A stretch of 64,000 bases of DNA from NCBI GenBank assembly GCA_034440635.1, contig JAOTON010000943.1, positions 123,501-187,500 of the forward strand, written 5' to 3'. The position numbers and the translations under genes were made by a program. A model generated the notes under the pieces. That model was not told the origin of the DNA and searched no databases. It saw nothing but the letters and a program-made list of their open reading frames with translations. Numbering within the stretch: position 1 is the stretch's first letter; every line of letters begins with the position of its first letter. Below are positions 21,675-31,666 of the stretch, in pieces. This DNA comes from Lepas anatifera (Eukaryota > Arthropoda > Thecostraca > Lepadidae).

Positions 21675-22461
21675 CACGCAGCTGATCCAGGCAGCCTCCT
21701 AACACCGGCAAATGTACTTTGATCTGGGACTAATGGATGTGTCGTGCAATCAGACACATAGCTCAACGGTTGGTCTCGCCATGGAAGACATACTCTCAGC
21801 CACCTCAGATTAACGTACCAGTTATGCAAGTGCAGCCCTCGACATTTACATCCAATGTAAGCCTAATCCGTGTATGCATGCAAAAGCCCAAGATTCCAAG
21901 GGCTTAAAAATGACTAGTAAAACAATTATGTTACGGGGTGAAAGGTCGGAAAGCGCAGTAGTAATACGACTAGCATCTAGCCAATGAGCAATACCGAAAA
22001 CGAAAAGATTTAAGAACCTACACCTCCACGTCCGGCCAACAGCAGCCACTGATTCCATATGAAAAAGTGATGTACAACTGCAAAGAGAACGTTGGTCCTG
22101 CTGATCTTGAGCAAATTTCCTATTCAAGATTAATTGCCAGCGATGGGGGAAAAGAGTCTCACTGAGCCCTCATTCCTTCCAGCTTTGCGAGCTTAATCTC
22201 TCCGAAGACCATGTATGCCCCTGCATATAAAATGTTGGATCATTTGTAAGCATATTAATCTAAAACCTCAGCAACTAACTAACGTCATAGAAGATGTGCT
22301 CGTAAGCTTTAGACCAAACTGACCTCCTGCTGTCCATATTGTTTGAGCTGTTAGTTAGAAGCTTTGTCTGGAAAATAACAACGGAATAAGCTTTCAAATT
22401 ATAGCCGCGTCTTCATTTGCCATGTGTCCGTCCCGCCTCTCTCTCGGCCGGTGGTGACCAG

Positions 22462-22836
22462 CAGTGGCGGATCTAGCCGGTAGGTGGCAGGTGGCAAGCC
22501 GAAGAAAAATTACGCAGTGAGATTTTCTCACATTTTAACTTGACAGTTACACGTTGTGTGTAAGCCGAAGGAAAAAAGGTCATGGGGTGCAAGATGTGGC
22601 CACAAGATGCTTCGTTTTTCTATCCAAGGCCCACTGTTTACACTGAAGTTGACTGGTTCTGTTTAAAGTTGAGAGTTGAAACACCAAAACCTTGCTTATA
22701 AACTAAAAAGGAGTCGGGGCAAAGAGAGGGTCGACAGCTTTGGGGGGAGGCAAAAACATAGGTTTTGCCCCGAGAGTTTCCGTTTGGGTAAAGGCAAATG
22801 CCTTTCTCGTCACCCCTCCCTCTCGATCCGTCACTG
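22462..22836. mobile_element. MITE, CAGTGGCGGATC ends, perfect 8-bp duplication
   Basis: Left end CAGTGGCGGATCTAG and inverted right end CAGTGACGGATCGAG, flanked by GTGACCAG (22454-22461, 22837-22844). 375 bp, internal gccgaag repeats, no coding content. Confidence 0.85.
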
Positions 22837-23305
22837 GTGACCAGAGCAAATCTAGGCTAGAGGAAGCACGCGCCACAGCTCTCCCCAGAACCAGTCATTA
22901 TTTTCTTAAAAAGCAATGTGTTTCCATAGTTGTCGCCGTATCGTCGCCTCTCGCCTCTACACGACATCACACCATCCCAAATCCACCGCGGTCCACATTT
23001 CCGTCACCACCAGGCCGGGCGGGGTGGGGCGGAGTAGCGTGAGGACGCGGGTGACGCGGGGGCCGGCGTGACCGCCGTTACGTGACGCCGCCGGGCCGTG
23101 CGTAACTGTGCAGCTCGGCCGCAGGACCGCAGCCGCCGGTCACGCTGCGACGCGCCGCTCTCGCCGGCCGGGCCGCCGCTGCACCGCCGGTCACTGGGTC
23201 ACCTCCAGCCGGCCGGGCACGTGCCGACACATCGTCCACCCTGCTGAAACTCCCGATTTTCATTTGCAGGGATAAAGGAATGGATTCTGTGCATATCCAG
23301 GAGGC

Positions 23306-23470
23306 CAGTGGCGGATCCAGGAGTTCATTTCTGGGGAGATGGGGGAAGGGAGGTCTCAAGCCTCACCTGCCAGTACCTCGAGCAGTCCCTCCCCTATGCG
23401 TTAAGTATAGGGGGCTTGGACATTTCGGGGGAGGGAGCTTGAGCCCCCAAGCCCCCTGGGTCCGCCACTG
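23306..23470. mobile_element. MITE, CAGTGGCGGATCCAGG ends
   Basis: Ends CAGTGGCGGATCCAGG and (inverted) CAGTGGCGGACCCAGG, flanked by CAGGAGGC and CAGGAGGT (seven of eight match). 165 bp, with an interior of ggggga- and agccccc-type runs. Confidence 0.85.
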
Positions 23471-24022
23471 CAGGAGGTAAATGTCCCATATCAGGGTTAG
23501 TGCAGTGCTTCATCATTGGTACCACAAGAAATCTGGATATTTCAAAGAAACGTATTCTGGGGGAGTCATTTTCTCTTGCGCTCGGGTCAGCATGGATCTT
23601 TCAGTTGGAGAACATAGGCTTGCGGATGTCTCTGGCGCAGTACCTATTCTGAGTCTTGCAGAGAAAAAGAGAAGACGAGTTCATCGTGGAACAGTACCAG
23701 GGTTGAAAATATCCGATCAAACGATATCTTTCAACATCAGTGTTTTTAATTATTTTGACCACCTTTAGTATAAAAACGCCTTGAAACATTTGATCCTAAA
23801 TGCCAAACACGTCAATAATATTCAAAAACATAAATGCATCACGACTTGGGAAGCTAGCTAACTCGGGAAACATTCTTTGAGGACATTTTAGCGGAAATAC
23901 ATCCAAATAGAAGGAATGAATCAAATTAAGTATTTCTACATCACATCTCTGCTGCATTGCTTATATTTCGTATAATAATTTCCCTTTGTAGTTCTAGAAC
24001 GGTATTTATATATAGCCCCATA

Positions 24023-24257
24023 CATAAGTGTCGCCACCGGCAAAAAAGTGGGGGGGGCCAGCCAAACTTCAGCATGATGCTGAAAAAAACTTTCATCATC
24101 AGGACCAAAAAACGGTTCGAATTTGGGCTCCTCGTTGCCTTCCGCAGCGGCCAGATATAAGAATGTCCGGTTTTCTCTCATTTTGACTGAGATCAGGAAA
24201 TTTTTGGCCAAAAAGTGGGGGCCAGGCCCCCCAGGCCCCCCTTTTCCGACGCGTATG
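24023..24257. mobile_element. MITE family 2, perfect 8-bp duplication
   Basis: Ends CATAAGTGTCGCCACCGG and (inverted) CATACGCGTCGGAAAAGG, flanked by GCCCCATA on both sides (24015-24022, 24258-24265). 235 bp. A closely related copy is at 38479-38710. Confidence 0.88.
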
Positions 24258-25028
24258 GCCCCATACAGTCAAGTATTTATGTACGTTTTTTTGGTTTAAC
24301 TGTCCAACACAGCGGTACACATTAAAAGCTCAGAAAGAAAGCCGACGAAATGCTACAGCGGGGGTATGGCGAGTCTACAACTACTCTACCACAAACAGGT
24401 CACGTGATGATGTTCCCTTTCCCCAGCGACTTGTTCCCCTTCCCTAACGACTGCAGCACCGGAGCCTGCGGCTTCGACCTGCACTATTGGTGAAAATAGC
24501 CCAGGCCATGTGCACGCGCCTACAGTCGATAACGGGCCGCGAACTAACCGTAATACCTGCGACGACCCGTACATTCCCTGCAACGGTCGGCAAAACCGAT
24601 TGTCACCGGCAGTGACCAGCAGCAGCGGCGCGGCCACTGTCCACGCCACTGCGCAGAGTCAGCGCACAACGGAGCGGACTTCTCCGTACAAAGAAAAACA
24701 AACGTGGAAACTAGCGGACCCTCCGCAGGATTGAACTACCACTGGTAGAAGAGGCTATTTCATCCCAACGAAGGCTATGTCCGAATGCCGTATTTAACCT
24801 ATGACAACCTGTTATCGATATGAAGCCAGAGTTATTCAGAGGCATGTGCGGCACACCACCTGCCCGGGCCACGCCGTGGCCTCATTTTGGCCAGGTTCCG
24901 CCTTAATGGTGACGATGTGCGCTGGCAAACAGGATTTCAGCGGCATACGAGAGGTCGATATATCCTCGGCATAACGAGTCGCGGTAGACCGCACCAGCAC
25001 CCCAATTTTCAACAATAATTGCAATATC

Positions 25029-25047
25029 ATTCATTCATTCATTCATT
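25029..25047. repeat. (ATTC)n microsatellite
   Basis: About five tandem ATTC units. Confidence 0.85.
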
Positions 25048-25365
25048 AAATTTCATTCAGCGCTCACACACGATGAAAACACCGAAGGAATAGCCAAGCG
25101 ACAAAAAGGACACAGTGCATTTAACTTCTACCACTCTGTATTCAGGTCAGCACTGACACTGAGCCATCACTCTCTATGAAGACACAGGTGTGGGGGTGTT
25201 CGTTTCCGTCACTCCCGTCATCATGGTACCGGGACTTGCTTGCACTGCCACGCCGCTTGCTTCACACTGTGAAGGGTATTATATCAACAAGGACACGAAC
25301 AGGAACAGGAACACGCAGGAGTGTGTTTGTAAATGCAGCGTTGTGCGGACCTTATCTGGATAAAC

Positions 25366-25425
25366 ACCCACGAAGTGCGGACCGGTTCGGAGTGCGGACC
25401 GAAAATCGGTCCGCACTCCGGAGAC
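25366..25425. repeat. GTGCGGACC repeats with a 15-bp perfect hairpin
   Basis: CGGAGTGCGGACCGA (25388-25402) is followed by AAA and its exact complement (25406-25420). A direct copy of gtgcggaccg lies at 25377-25385. The same GGTCCGCACTCCG phrase recurs at 33778 and 33835. Confidence 0.75.
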
Positions 25426-26199
25426 TGGTCGCAACCTCTTTTCTTGCCAAAAATAATGTCCCCTATTGATTTTAGGATGGTCCATACTTTGCTTTATTTT
25501 CCTGAAATGTGTGTGTTTGTACATATCACGTGACCAACTCGAGTTTGAACAAATCCACCAGAGCGGAATTCGGGCTAAGCCGCGTGCTTGATGACGTCAC
25601 ACCACAGCGGTCCTCACTCCGGGGTGTTTTTGCATATGATAGAGGTGGGGAGATTGAAAGTATTCATTTATGTACATCTGACTGCGAAATATCGTAAATG
25701 CATCTATTACGGTATTGGAAATGCCGAAAATGTTTTTTGGAAAAAAACGAACTGTTTTTTTAAGTGTTCCAAGTCTCGGGGCTAGTTTGGGGAAGCAGGC
25801 TGGAGTAGGTACTTGGTATCAATAGACGCGTATTACCAGTGTACCTATGCATGTACGAATTCAAGTTTGTAAAATAATATAAATCAAGCAATCATTCAAG
25901 CATATCAGAATATTGTCACATTTTCAAGATAAGAAAATTTCAGCATGGTCATATGATTGTACTTGCAATAATGCGAAGATACAAGTCAACTGTCCTGCTC
26001 TAGGCTTTGTTGTTCCCGCGTTGGCCATCATCTTCGAAGCAGTGCGTCTATTCAGTGTGTTTACGTGCTTTGAATGTTATTAAGTATAAGTCTCGTAACC
26101 GTGCAACAAGTCGGCATCACAGAGTCATGAAGAGTACGGTAAGTAATCGTGCATTGATGAGATACATTTTGTTGTATGTGAGGTCCAGTCAGTAGCGCC
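25426..26199. other. Intronic, AT-rich, no gene recognised
   Basis: Contains tgacgtcac near 25590 and a variant of the GGTCCGCACTCCGG repeat (cggtcctcactccgggg, 25608-25624). Nothing codes recognisably. Confidence 0.35.
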
Positions 26200-26720
26200 C
26201 AGGGGCAGACGCAGAGCCGAGATTTTTAGGTGGGGGGGCAGATCCATCAGACCCTGACCTATTCCTGGGCTTGGGAGGGGGACCAGTGATTCGAAGGCTC
26301 GACAGACCTAATATAAACTTCTCTCCAAGTACATGATCGCTCTCCCTGGGGGGGGTGGCACTGGCGGATCCAGGGAGGGAGGGGGGCAAACGGGGTAATT
26401 CCCCCAACCGCCTGATTTTTGCCCATTTTCTTTTAAAAAAAATGTTTTCATGATTTTTGGCCCTGTTGCCCCCCCCAACAGTCGGCCTGCATCCGCCCCT
26501 GCAGGGGATGGGTGGGTAGGGGGTGGTTTGGGGGCGTAGATTTTATTACTCGACAGACCTGGCCTCCCGGGGGTCTGTCCCGGGATCCCTGCCTGGGGGG
26601 GCAAAAGATATATTGCTCCCCCTCTTTGAGCGCTTGGGGGGCATCTGCATCCGGCAATGGTGGCCCAACCAATAGGGGGTAGGGAACCATGCCCCCCCGA
26701 AAAAAATTGGAACAAAGGGG
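26200..26720. mobile_element. Composite of nested MITE fragments
   Basis: It begins CAGGGGCAGACGCAG and contains CACTGGCGGATCCAGG near 26359 and CCTGCATCCGCCCCTG near 26500. It continues with the acagacct...aaaagatat..gctccccct...agcgcttggggggcat interior of the CAGGGGCGGACGCAG family. The boundaries of individual insertions cannot be separated by eye. Confidence 0.55.
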
Positions 26721-26734
26721 CACACTAGAAATGT

Positions 26735-27360
26735 AGGCCTTCTGAGCTTTTCTGGGGGCCCCTGAGCTGAGCTGCCCCCCTCCCCTGGGCTGGACGGGGC
26801 CCCTGGGCTAATATTGGGCCACCTTCGCTGAAATAGGCCCTTGATCTGCTCGGGGCCCCTGAGCTGCTTAGGGGCCCTGAACTGGCATCTGATGTCCCAT
26901 GAGCTAATATAGTGCTTCCTGAGCTGAGTTGGGGCCCTTTGAGCTGAGCTGGGGCCCCCTGAGCTGAGCTGCCTCCCTTGTGCTAATATAAGGCCCCCTG
27001 CGCTGAAAAGGGCCCCTGAGCCAAACGGGACCTCCTGAGCCAAACGGGACCTCCTGAGCTGAGCTGGGAGCCCCGAAGCTGAGGTGGAACCCTCTAAGCT
27101 GGGCTGGGGCCCCTGAGCTAAGCTAGGGCTCCCGGCGCTGAAATGACCCACCTGAGCTGAACTGGAGCCCCATGAGCTGATATTGGGGCCCCTTAGCTAA
27201 GATCCCTCTAGGCTGGGCCCCTGAGCTGATCTGGGGCTCCTTGAGCCGAGCTAATGACACCCTGAGCTGGGCTGAGCCCCTGAGTTAGGCTGCGGGCCCC
27301 TGATCTCAGCTAAGGACTCCGTGAGCTGTGTTGGGGCGCCCGGAGCTGGTCTGGGCCGGG
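26735..27360. repeat. Degenerate tandem array of GGGGCCCCTGAGCTGAGCT
   Basis: Cores of the type ggggcccctgagctgagct recur every 20-30 bases for about 620 bases with substitutions and variable spacers. It resembles the G-rich array at 10880-12000 in having palindromic GGGCCC cores. The minus-strand frame across it is a by-product. Confidence 0.75.
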
Positions 27361-27741
27361 GCAGCTCAAAGTTTTTTCTACCAAAAGGCTGGCATTTCCG
27401 ATTAGCCCATAGGGGTTGCGTGTTAAAAGCTTGGAATCTGGACCCACAGAAAAGGGTGTTTGCACTTCCTGAGATAGGCAAAAGGGGGCTCAAATTAAAG
27501 CTTAAACATTTTTACTTTCATTGTTTGGGTCAAAACTGCCAGCCGTGCCACTACCCAGCGAGCTAGAGGACGAAAACTGGACCCATGTTTCTGGTACGAT
27601 TTTGAGGCGTGGGTTCGAATCCCGGTAGCGGTTAAACTTTTAATAAGAACTTAAAACGTGCAAAACATAATTTATTAGCATAAAGATCGTGAACTTTCAA
27701 GTTATTTACGTTTTAACTGTCAGTAAAGCTCTTTCTCAACG

Positions 27742-28189
27742 CAGGGGCGGATCTAGGGGACCCAAATCGTGGTCGTGATCGCTCCAGAGGCCAAATTTCC
27801 TCACAAGGCCTTATCTCCAGGGAGGAGACAAGGGGGCACTCCCTCGCATCGGACCTCGGCACCGATGAAATTTCGTTTCCCTCTCTCAGGATGTGAACGT
27901 CGGCGCCCCCACCGAAAGAGTTTTGGCGGCCACTTATTGCTTTTTGTGTGCTAAATATAGCCCCTAGGTCCAGATGACATAGGCGGATCCAGGATCACAG
28001 ATCTGGGTGGCACCTTGCGGAGGGGCGCCACCCGGACCAGGGGGCTAGGGGGCTCAAGCCCCCCGATGTCCGAGTCATTTGGTACATAGGCAAAGTTAAT
28101 ACATAGGCAAAGGCGCTGCTCGAGGTACTGGCGAGTGAGGATCGAGCTCCCTAGCCCACTCTCGAAATAAATTCCTAGATCCGCCACTG
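27742..28189. mobile_element. MITE or nested pair, GGCGGATC ends
   Basis: Outer ends CAGGGGCGGATCTAGG and (inverted) CAGTGGCGGATCTAGG, flanked by TCTCAACG and TCTGAACT (six of eight). A second left end, CATAGGCGGATCCAGG, at about 27977 suggests that one element inserted into another. The left half matches the long MITE family interior. Confidence 0.6.
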
Positions 28190-28416
28190 TCTGAACTGTA
28201 ATTTTTAGAAAACGAGTAGTGAGGGGCTACCCCCACCCCCTTGTCGGTGGAGTGTCAGCTCCTCAGACACAAAGAATGGTTCGCGTCTATTCAGAAACTT
28301 GCCAAGAACAGTGGGAGATCAAGAATATTGTTTAAGGAGGGCTAGGAGCTGCTAACTTTGGAATCTCCTCTGGTATACTGGTGGCATTGAAACAGGGACG
28401 TTGGAACCGGGGGGGG

Positions 28417-28643
28417 TGTTCGGGTCTTGTCAGGAAGACGCCGGAGTTTCGAAGTAGCGGTATATTGTACTCTCGGTATTGATAGCACCCGCGGCCGGCC
28501 AGTGCCGCGCACAGACTGCCTGACCGGTGAGGCGGGTCAGGCCACAGTGGGTGACATGACGTCACCCACGACACGGGCTCTCAATGGTTGGCGCCGGTCA
28601 GACACTGAGGCCGGCGCAGAGCGCCTGGTGGTGCAATTATACA
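28417..28643 (-). repeat. 3' LTR (227 bp)
   Basis: On the minus strand it begins TGTATAATTGCACC and ends CCCGAACA. It contains TGACGTCA (28557-28564), a full cAMP-response-type element, inside a gtgggtgac/gtcacccac palindrome. Confidence 0.85.
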
Positions 28644-28646
28644 AAA

Positions 28647-28663
28647 CCCACACACGCCCCCTC
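28647..28663 (-). promoter_or_regulatory. Polypurine tract candidate
   Basis: On the minus strand GAGGGGGCGTGTGTGGG directly precedes the 3' LTR, where plus-strand priming occurs in LTR elements. Confidence 0.6.
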
Positions 28664-28726
28664 ATGTTCGCATATGCAGGTTAACACGACATATAGCGAA
28701 CACACAGGTCAGGGCCCTACGTGTTC

Positions 28727-29519
28727 TTAATCAGGCGTTCGGGTCACCTCCGCGGTCGCTGTGAACGGCGCAGTCCCGTAATGACGGGCGGCGCCGCGTT
28801 CGAGGTTGCGCGTGGAGAAGCGGCAGGTCTCGAAAGGCCTGGACAGCAGATCGTCGTCAGCGACGACTACCAGAAGTGATGTCGGAGAGGGAAAGTCCTC
28901 TGTGTCTGCTGCGTCCACTTTGTCACCCTCCCCCGCGACGGCGAGGGGACTCCGAGAAAGGGCGTCGGCAGCGGCGTGGTTCGGTGAAGTTGCTGTAGGC
29001 GACGTAACAGCAGGTGTGGGAGCGGTGGCTGTAAGCTCCGGCAGCCATGCCACTGATGCTGGAAGTGGAGCCGTTGCTGAGCGAGCGATGCCACCCTCAG
29101 CTGGTAGGTTAAGTCCACGAGCAGTAGCAGTGCTGGCGAAAGCAGTTGCTGATGATGCTGTAGAAGCGCATGTCGAAGCAGCTGCTGGCAGCGCTTTGGA
29201 AGCACTGTGCCGACGCCTGGCGGCGCAGCACGGGCGTGCATCGGAACAGTTTCTGAAGGCGCGGCTAGAGCGCGCCCTGAAGCACTTTCTAAAGGCGTGG
29301 TTGGAGGCGCGACGGTAGCGCGCGCTGAAGCAGTCACCGCACGCACGGTGGTGTGCGTGGTAGAACATGCCACAGAAGAATTGGCAGGAGCTAACGGTGC
29401 ATGTGCTGAAGGAGCTGCTGGACGAGTTGTGGCAGAGGTGGTGTCGCGTGCTGAAGTAGCAGGTGAACACCGATCCTGAACGTGACGAACCTCTGCAGGG
29501 AAGGCTGATGCTGAAAGAG
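28727..29519 (-). pseudogene. Ala-rich replacement region with RNase H-end remnant
   Basis: Downstream of the protease the minus strand carries a long open but compositionally biased stretch rich in Ala, Ser, Thr and Pro in two overlapping frames. In one frame, near 28943-28981, it reads NHAAADALSRSPL, which resembles the conserved ADALSR segment at the RNase H/integrase junction of Ty3/gypsy Pol. Nothing resembling the catalytic reverse transcriptase motif, the RNase H acidic residues or the integrase zinc and DDE motifs is present. I read this as an internal deletion of pol with expansion of a degenerate simple repeat (gaagcagctgctgg-type units). Whether the biased stretch codes for anything is unknown. 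Confidence 0.5.
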
Positions 29520-29796
29520 GTATCTGGGTCGGGTAATCTGAAGGCAGTATGCGGAGGTCCTGGGCCACTCTCCATGATAGGAGGAGACCGCTGACTCCCT
29601 GTAGAAAGTGGATGTCGTCGGCAGCGATGACGTTCCCGTACTTAAACTCTGCTGGCCTCATGCCGTAAGCACGGATGGTTCTGCCATCAGCAGCTCTGGG
29701 CTTCTCTCTGGAGGTCTTCAGGTTGCCGACATCGCCACCGATGGCGGCCAAGAGGTCAGTGTCGGCCACGGTGATGTCGGCGCCGCTGTCTGGGGA
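29520..29796 (-). pseudogene. Ty3/gypsy aspartic protease
   Basis: Minus-strand frame with the retropepsin active site DSGAD (Asp at about 29788), then AADGRTIRAYG and a C-terminal block GLLLSWRVAQDLRILPSDYP, all standard for Ty3/gypsy proteases. It follows the gag zinc knuckles in a different frame. A single extra base just before the active site accounts for the frame change, either a mutation or a remnant of a frameshift site. The protease would mature Gag and Pol in virus-like particles. With no polymerase downstream, the element depends on others. Confidence 0.8.
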
Positions 29797-30870
29797 GGGC
29801 TGGCACGGTTACGGCTGTACCCTCGATGAGGTATGTGACCCGCAGCTGCACTTTTGGAGCGCCGTTCCGAGAAGTGGATGCTATGGCTACGGTGTGGGAG
29901 TCTGCGTCGTTTCTCGTTGTCTTGCCAGAAGCAGGCCGACATCTGTGCCGGGCTGACTGTTTCCTACTGCCACGGCAGACGGACTTGAAGTGGTTCAGTT
30001 TGCCGCAGCCGAGGCAGGATTTGCCGCGGTCAGGGCAATCGGTCGCAGGCGAATGGGCTTGGCCGCAGTGACAGCAGGATTTCTCCGGACCGCGTGCGGC
30101 TGATGACGTCATCGGATGACGTGAGTCACGGGCAGCACGCGTCACCCTGCACGCCGAAGTTGCAGCAGGCTCGCCGATAAGAGCGGAGAGGTCGCGCTCG
30201 GTAGCCTCTTCTGCGCGGCAGACTTCGATGACACGAGCACAGGTGAGGTCTGAAAGCACACAGAGTTTCTTGATGACGGCGGTGTCACGAATACCCGCGA
30301 CTATTCGGTCAGGGTTAGACCGTCACGGCACGTGGGGCAGAAGTTGCACGTTAAAGACAGCTCGTGCAGTGAGATCAAGAAGTCTTCAAATGACTCGCCT
30401 TCCATTTGACATCTCATGTTGAAGTTTCGTCTTTCAACCACTTCGTTCACCTGACCCAGAAAGTAGATACGAAGTTTTTCCAACACAGTGTCGAGAGTTT
30501 GCTCCTCTACCGGTATTTGCAGGTTGCGGAGCACTCGCAACACATCGTCACTTAAACACGCGCGGAGTTTCGCCATCTGCACAGGCAGGGTGCTGCACAA
30601 AGCCCGGTCAGCATGGCGTAATCATCCCAGCGCTGTTTCCAGGTGACCCAGGCGTCCGCTCTGCGGTCGAGTCCAAGGTCGAGCCTGCCCGGAGGGGACG
30701 GTCGGTCGGTCAGCTGGGCGGCGGCCGGCGCGTATGGGTAAGGGGCGGGGGGGTAGCAGGCGGCTGACTGGCGGTAGTTTGCTGCTGTAGAAGCCGTATC
30801 TGTTCTCGAAGAGAGAAGTTCTCCTCCGCCAGTGCTGTCGCTGCTTCCGCGGGGATCTTCTGAGCAGGCT
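29797..30870 (-). pseudogene. Ty3/gypsy Gag (capsid and nucleocapsid), frameshifted
   Basis: The minus strand reads a coiled-coil-like N-terminus (ALAEENFSLREQIRLLQQQ), a proline-rich linker, a capsid segment with AWVTWKQRWDDYAMLTGL, then MAKLRACLSDDVLRVL, FNMRCQMEGESFEDFL and IVAGIRDTAV, and two zinc knuckles (CCHCGQAHSPATDC and CLGCGKLNHFKSVC). This order is characteristic of metazoan Ty3/gypsy Gag. At least three frame breaks are visible: at a C run near 30745, near 30600 and near 30305. The first knuckle is spaced C-x2-C-x3-H-x5-C. Gag would package the element RNA. This copy cannot make a full protein. Confidence 0.8.
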
Positions 30871-30876
30871 ACGCCA
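30859..30876 (-). promoter_or_regulatory. Primer-binding site of the LTR element
   Basis: TGGCGTAGCCTGCTCAGA follows the 5' LTR directly on the minus strand. TGG complements the CCA end of a tRNA primer. The tRNA species was not determined. Confidence 0.55.
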
Positions 30877-31300
30877 TGTTCGGGTCTTGTCAGGAAGACG
30901 CCGGAGTTTCGGAGTAGCGGTGTATTGTACTCTCGGTATTGATAGCACCCGCGGCCGGCCAGTGCCGCGCACAGACAAAATAATTGTTGGGGTTTAACGA
31001 CGCACCAACCGCACTAGGGTTATACGGCGTCGCCAACTCTCACCCTGTTGGGAGGGATAGTTAGGGGTCGGGTCAAACTTATTCAGAGGCCCCGCCGGGA
31101 ATTGAACCCGGGACCTGTAGCCCAGGAGGCGATCGCTCTACCAACTGAGCTACGGCACCCCCCGCGCTCAGACTGCCTGACCCGTGGGGCGGGTCATGCA
31201 ACAGTGGGTGACGTGACGTCACCCACGACACGGGCTCTCATTGGTTGGCGCCGGTCAGACACTGAGGCCGGCGCAGAGCACCTGGTGGTGCAGTTAAACA
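30877..31300 (-). repeat. 5' LTR, split by a SINE
   Basis: The two halves 30877-30976 and 31164-31300 together match the 3' LTR (ends TGTTTAACTG...CCCGAACA on the minus strand). The palindromic TGACGTCA lies at 31214-31221. Confidence 0.85.
30977..31163 (-). mobile_element. tRNA-derived SINE, copy 1 (inside an LTR)
   Basis: The minus strand starts with a tRNA-like head: GGTGCCGTAGCTCAGTTGG (box A region) and GGGTTCAATTCCC (box B), with degenerate anticodon stem pairing. The body is gagttggcgacgccgtat and the end is ggtgcgtcgttaaacccc, followed by an AT-rich tail (caattatt). The flanks GCGCACAGAC and GCGCTCAGAC (nine of ten) form the target duplication, and the 3' LTR shows the empty site. 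A tRNA scan may report a tRNA here; it is a SINE head. Confidence 0.88.
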
Positions 31301-31658
31301 GGGGGCAACTGCCCCACAACTTTCATGGTTCTTGACAATTAGCCCTATGACGTTGACTGGAAATAAATTACTTGACAATGCCCGTTGCCCCCTCCCAATA
31401 TTCTCGACGTTCCAACTCCTATGCACTGAAACTTTCGAATTAACATCCGCCTCAGTGGGCCTCCGGCCCACCTTCGCCCCAGTGGAGTGGGGGGGGGGTT
31501 GAAACCCCCTCTAACTCGGCCCTTGGGCGTAATAGCGAAAAACGCGAACAGTGGTGTGATGAGGAATGATGAAGAAACTATATTAGCCACTTTTTGCTCA
31601 ATTCAATATTGAGGTCATAACAGTGGCACAGGATATTCTTTTGGCTCTAGGAGCTGAC
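31301..31658. other. Intronic; no gene recognised
   Basis: A G run and ggttgaaacccc phrases at 31489-31510 suggest an old MITE fragment, but no paired ends were found. Confidence 0.35.
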
Positions 31659-31666
31659 TGAATTAA

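Larger units (their letters stand above)
28417..31300 (-). mobile_element. Ty3/gypsy LTR element, pol core lost
   Basis: A minus-strand element with LTRs of TG...CA type, a 5-base target duplication GGGGG (28412-28416, 31301-31305), a primer-binding site beside the 5' LTR and a purine tract beside the 3' LTR. The internal part (about 2.2 kb) holds a degenerate gag, a protease, and then an Ala/Pro/Thr-rich stretch where reverse transcriptase, RNase H and integrase should be. A SINE sits in the 5' LTR. The LTRs differ at about 11 of 227 positions by eye, so the insertion is not recent. It lies in the midnolin intron in the gene's own orientation. Confidence 0.85.

Noticed and set aside
28727..29575. 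A genuine Ser/Ala-rich host protein
   Set aside because: It lies between the LTRs of a retrotransposon with a matching target duplication and continues from its protease.
31090..31163. A tRNA gene on the minus strand
   Set aside because: Box A and box B and the cloverleaf outline are present, but the anticodon stem pairs poorly and the sequence continues into a body shared with two other copies with target duplications. It is a SINE head.
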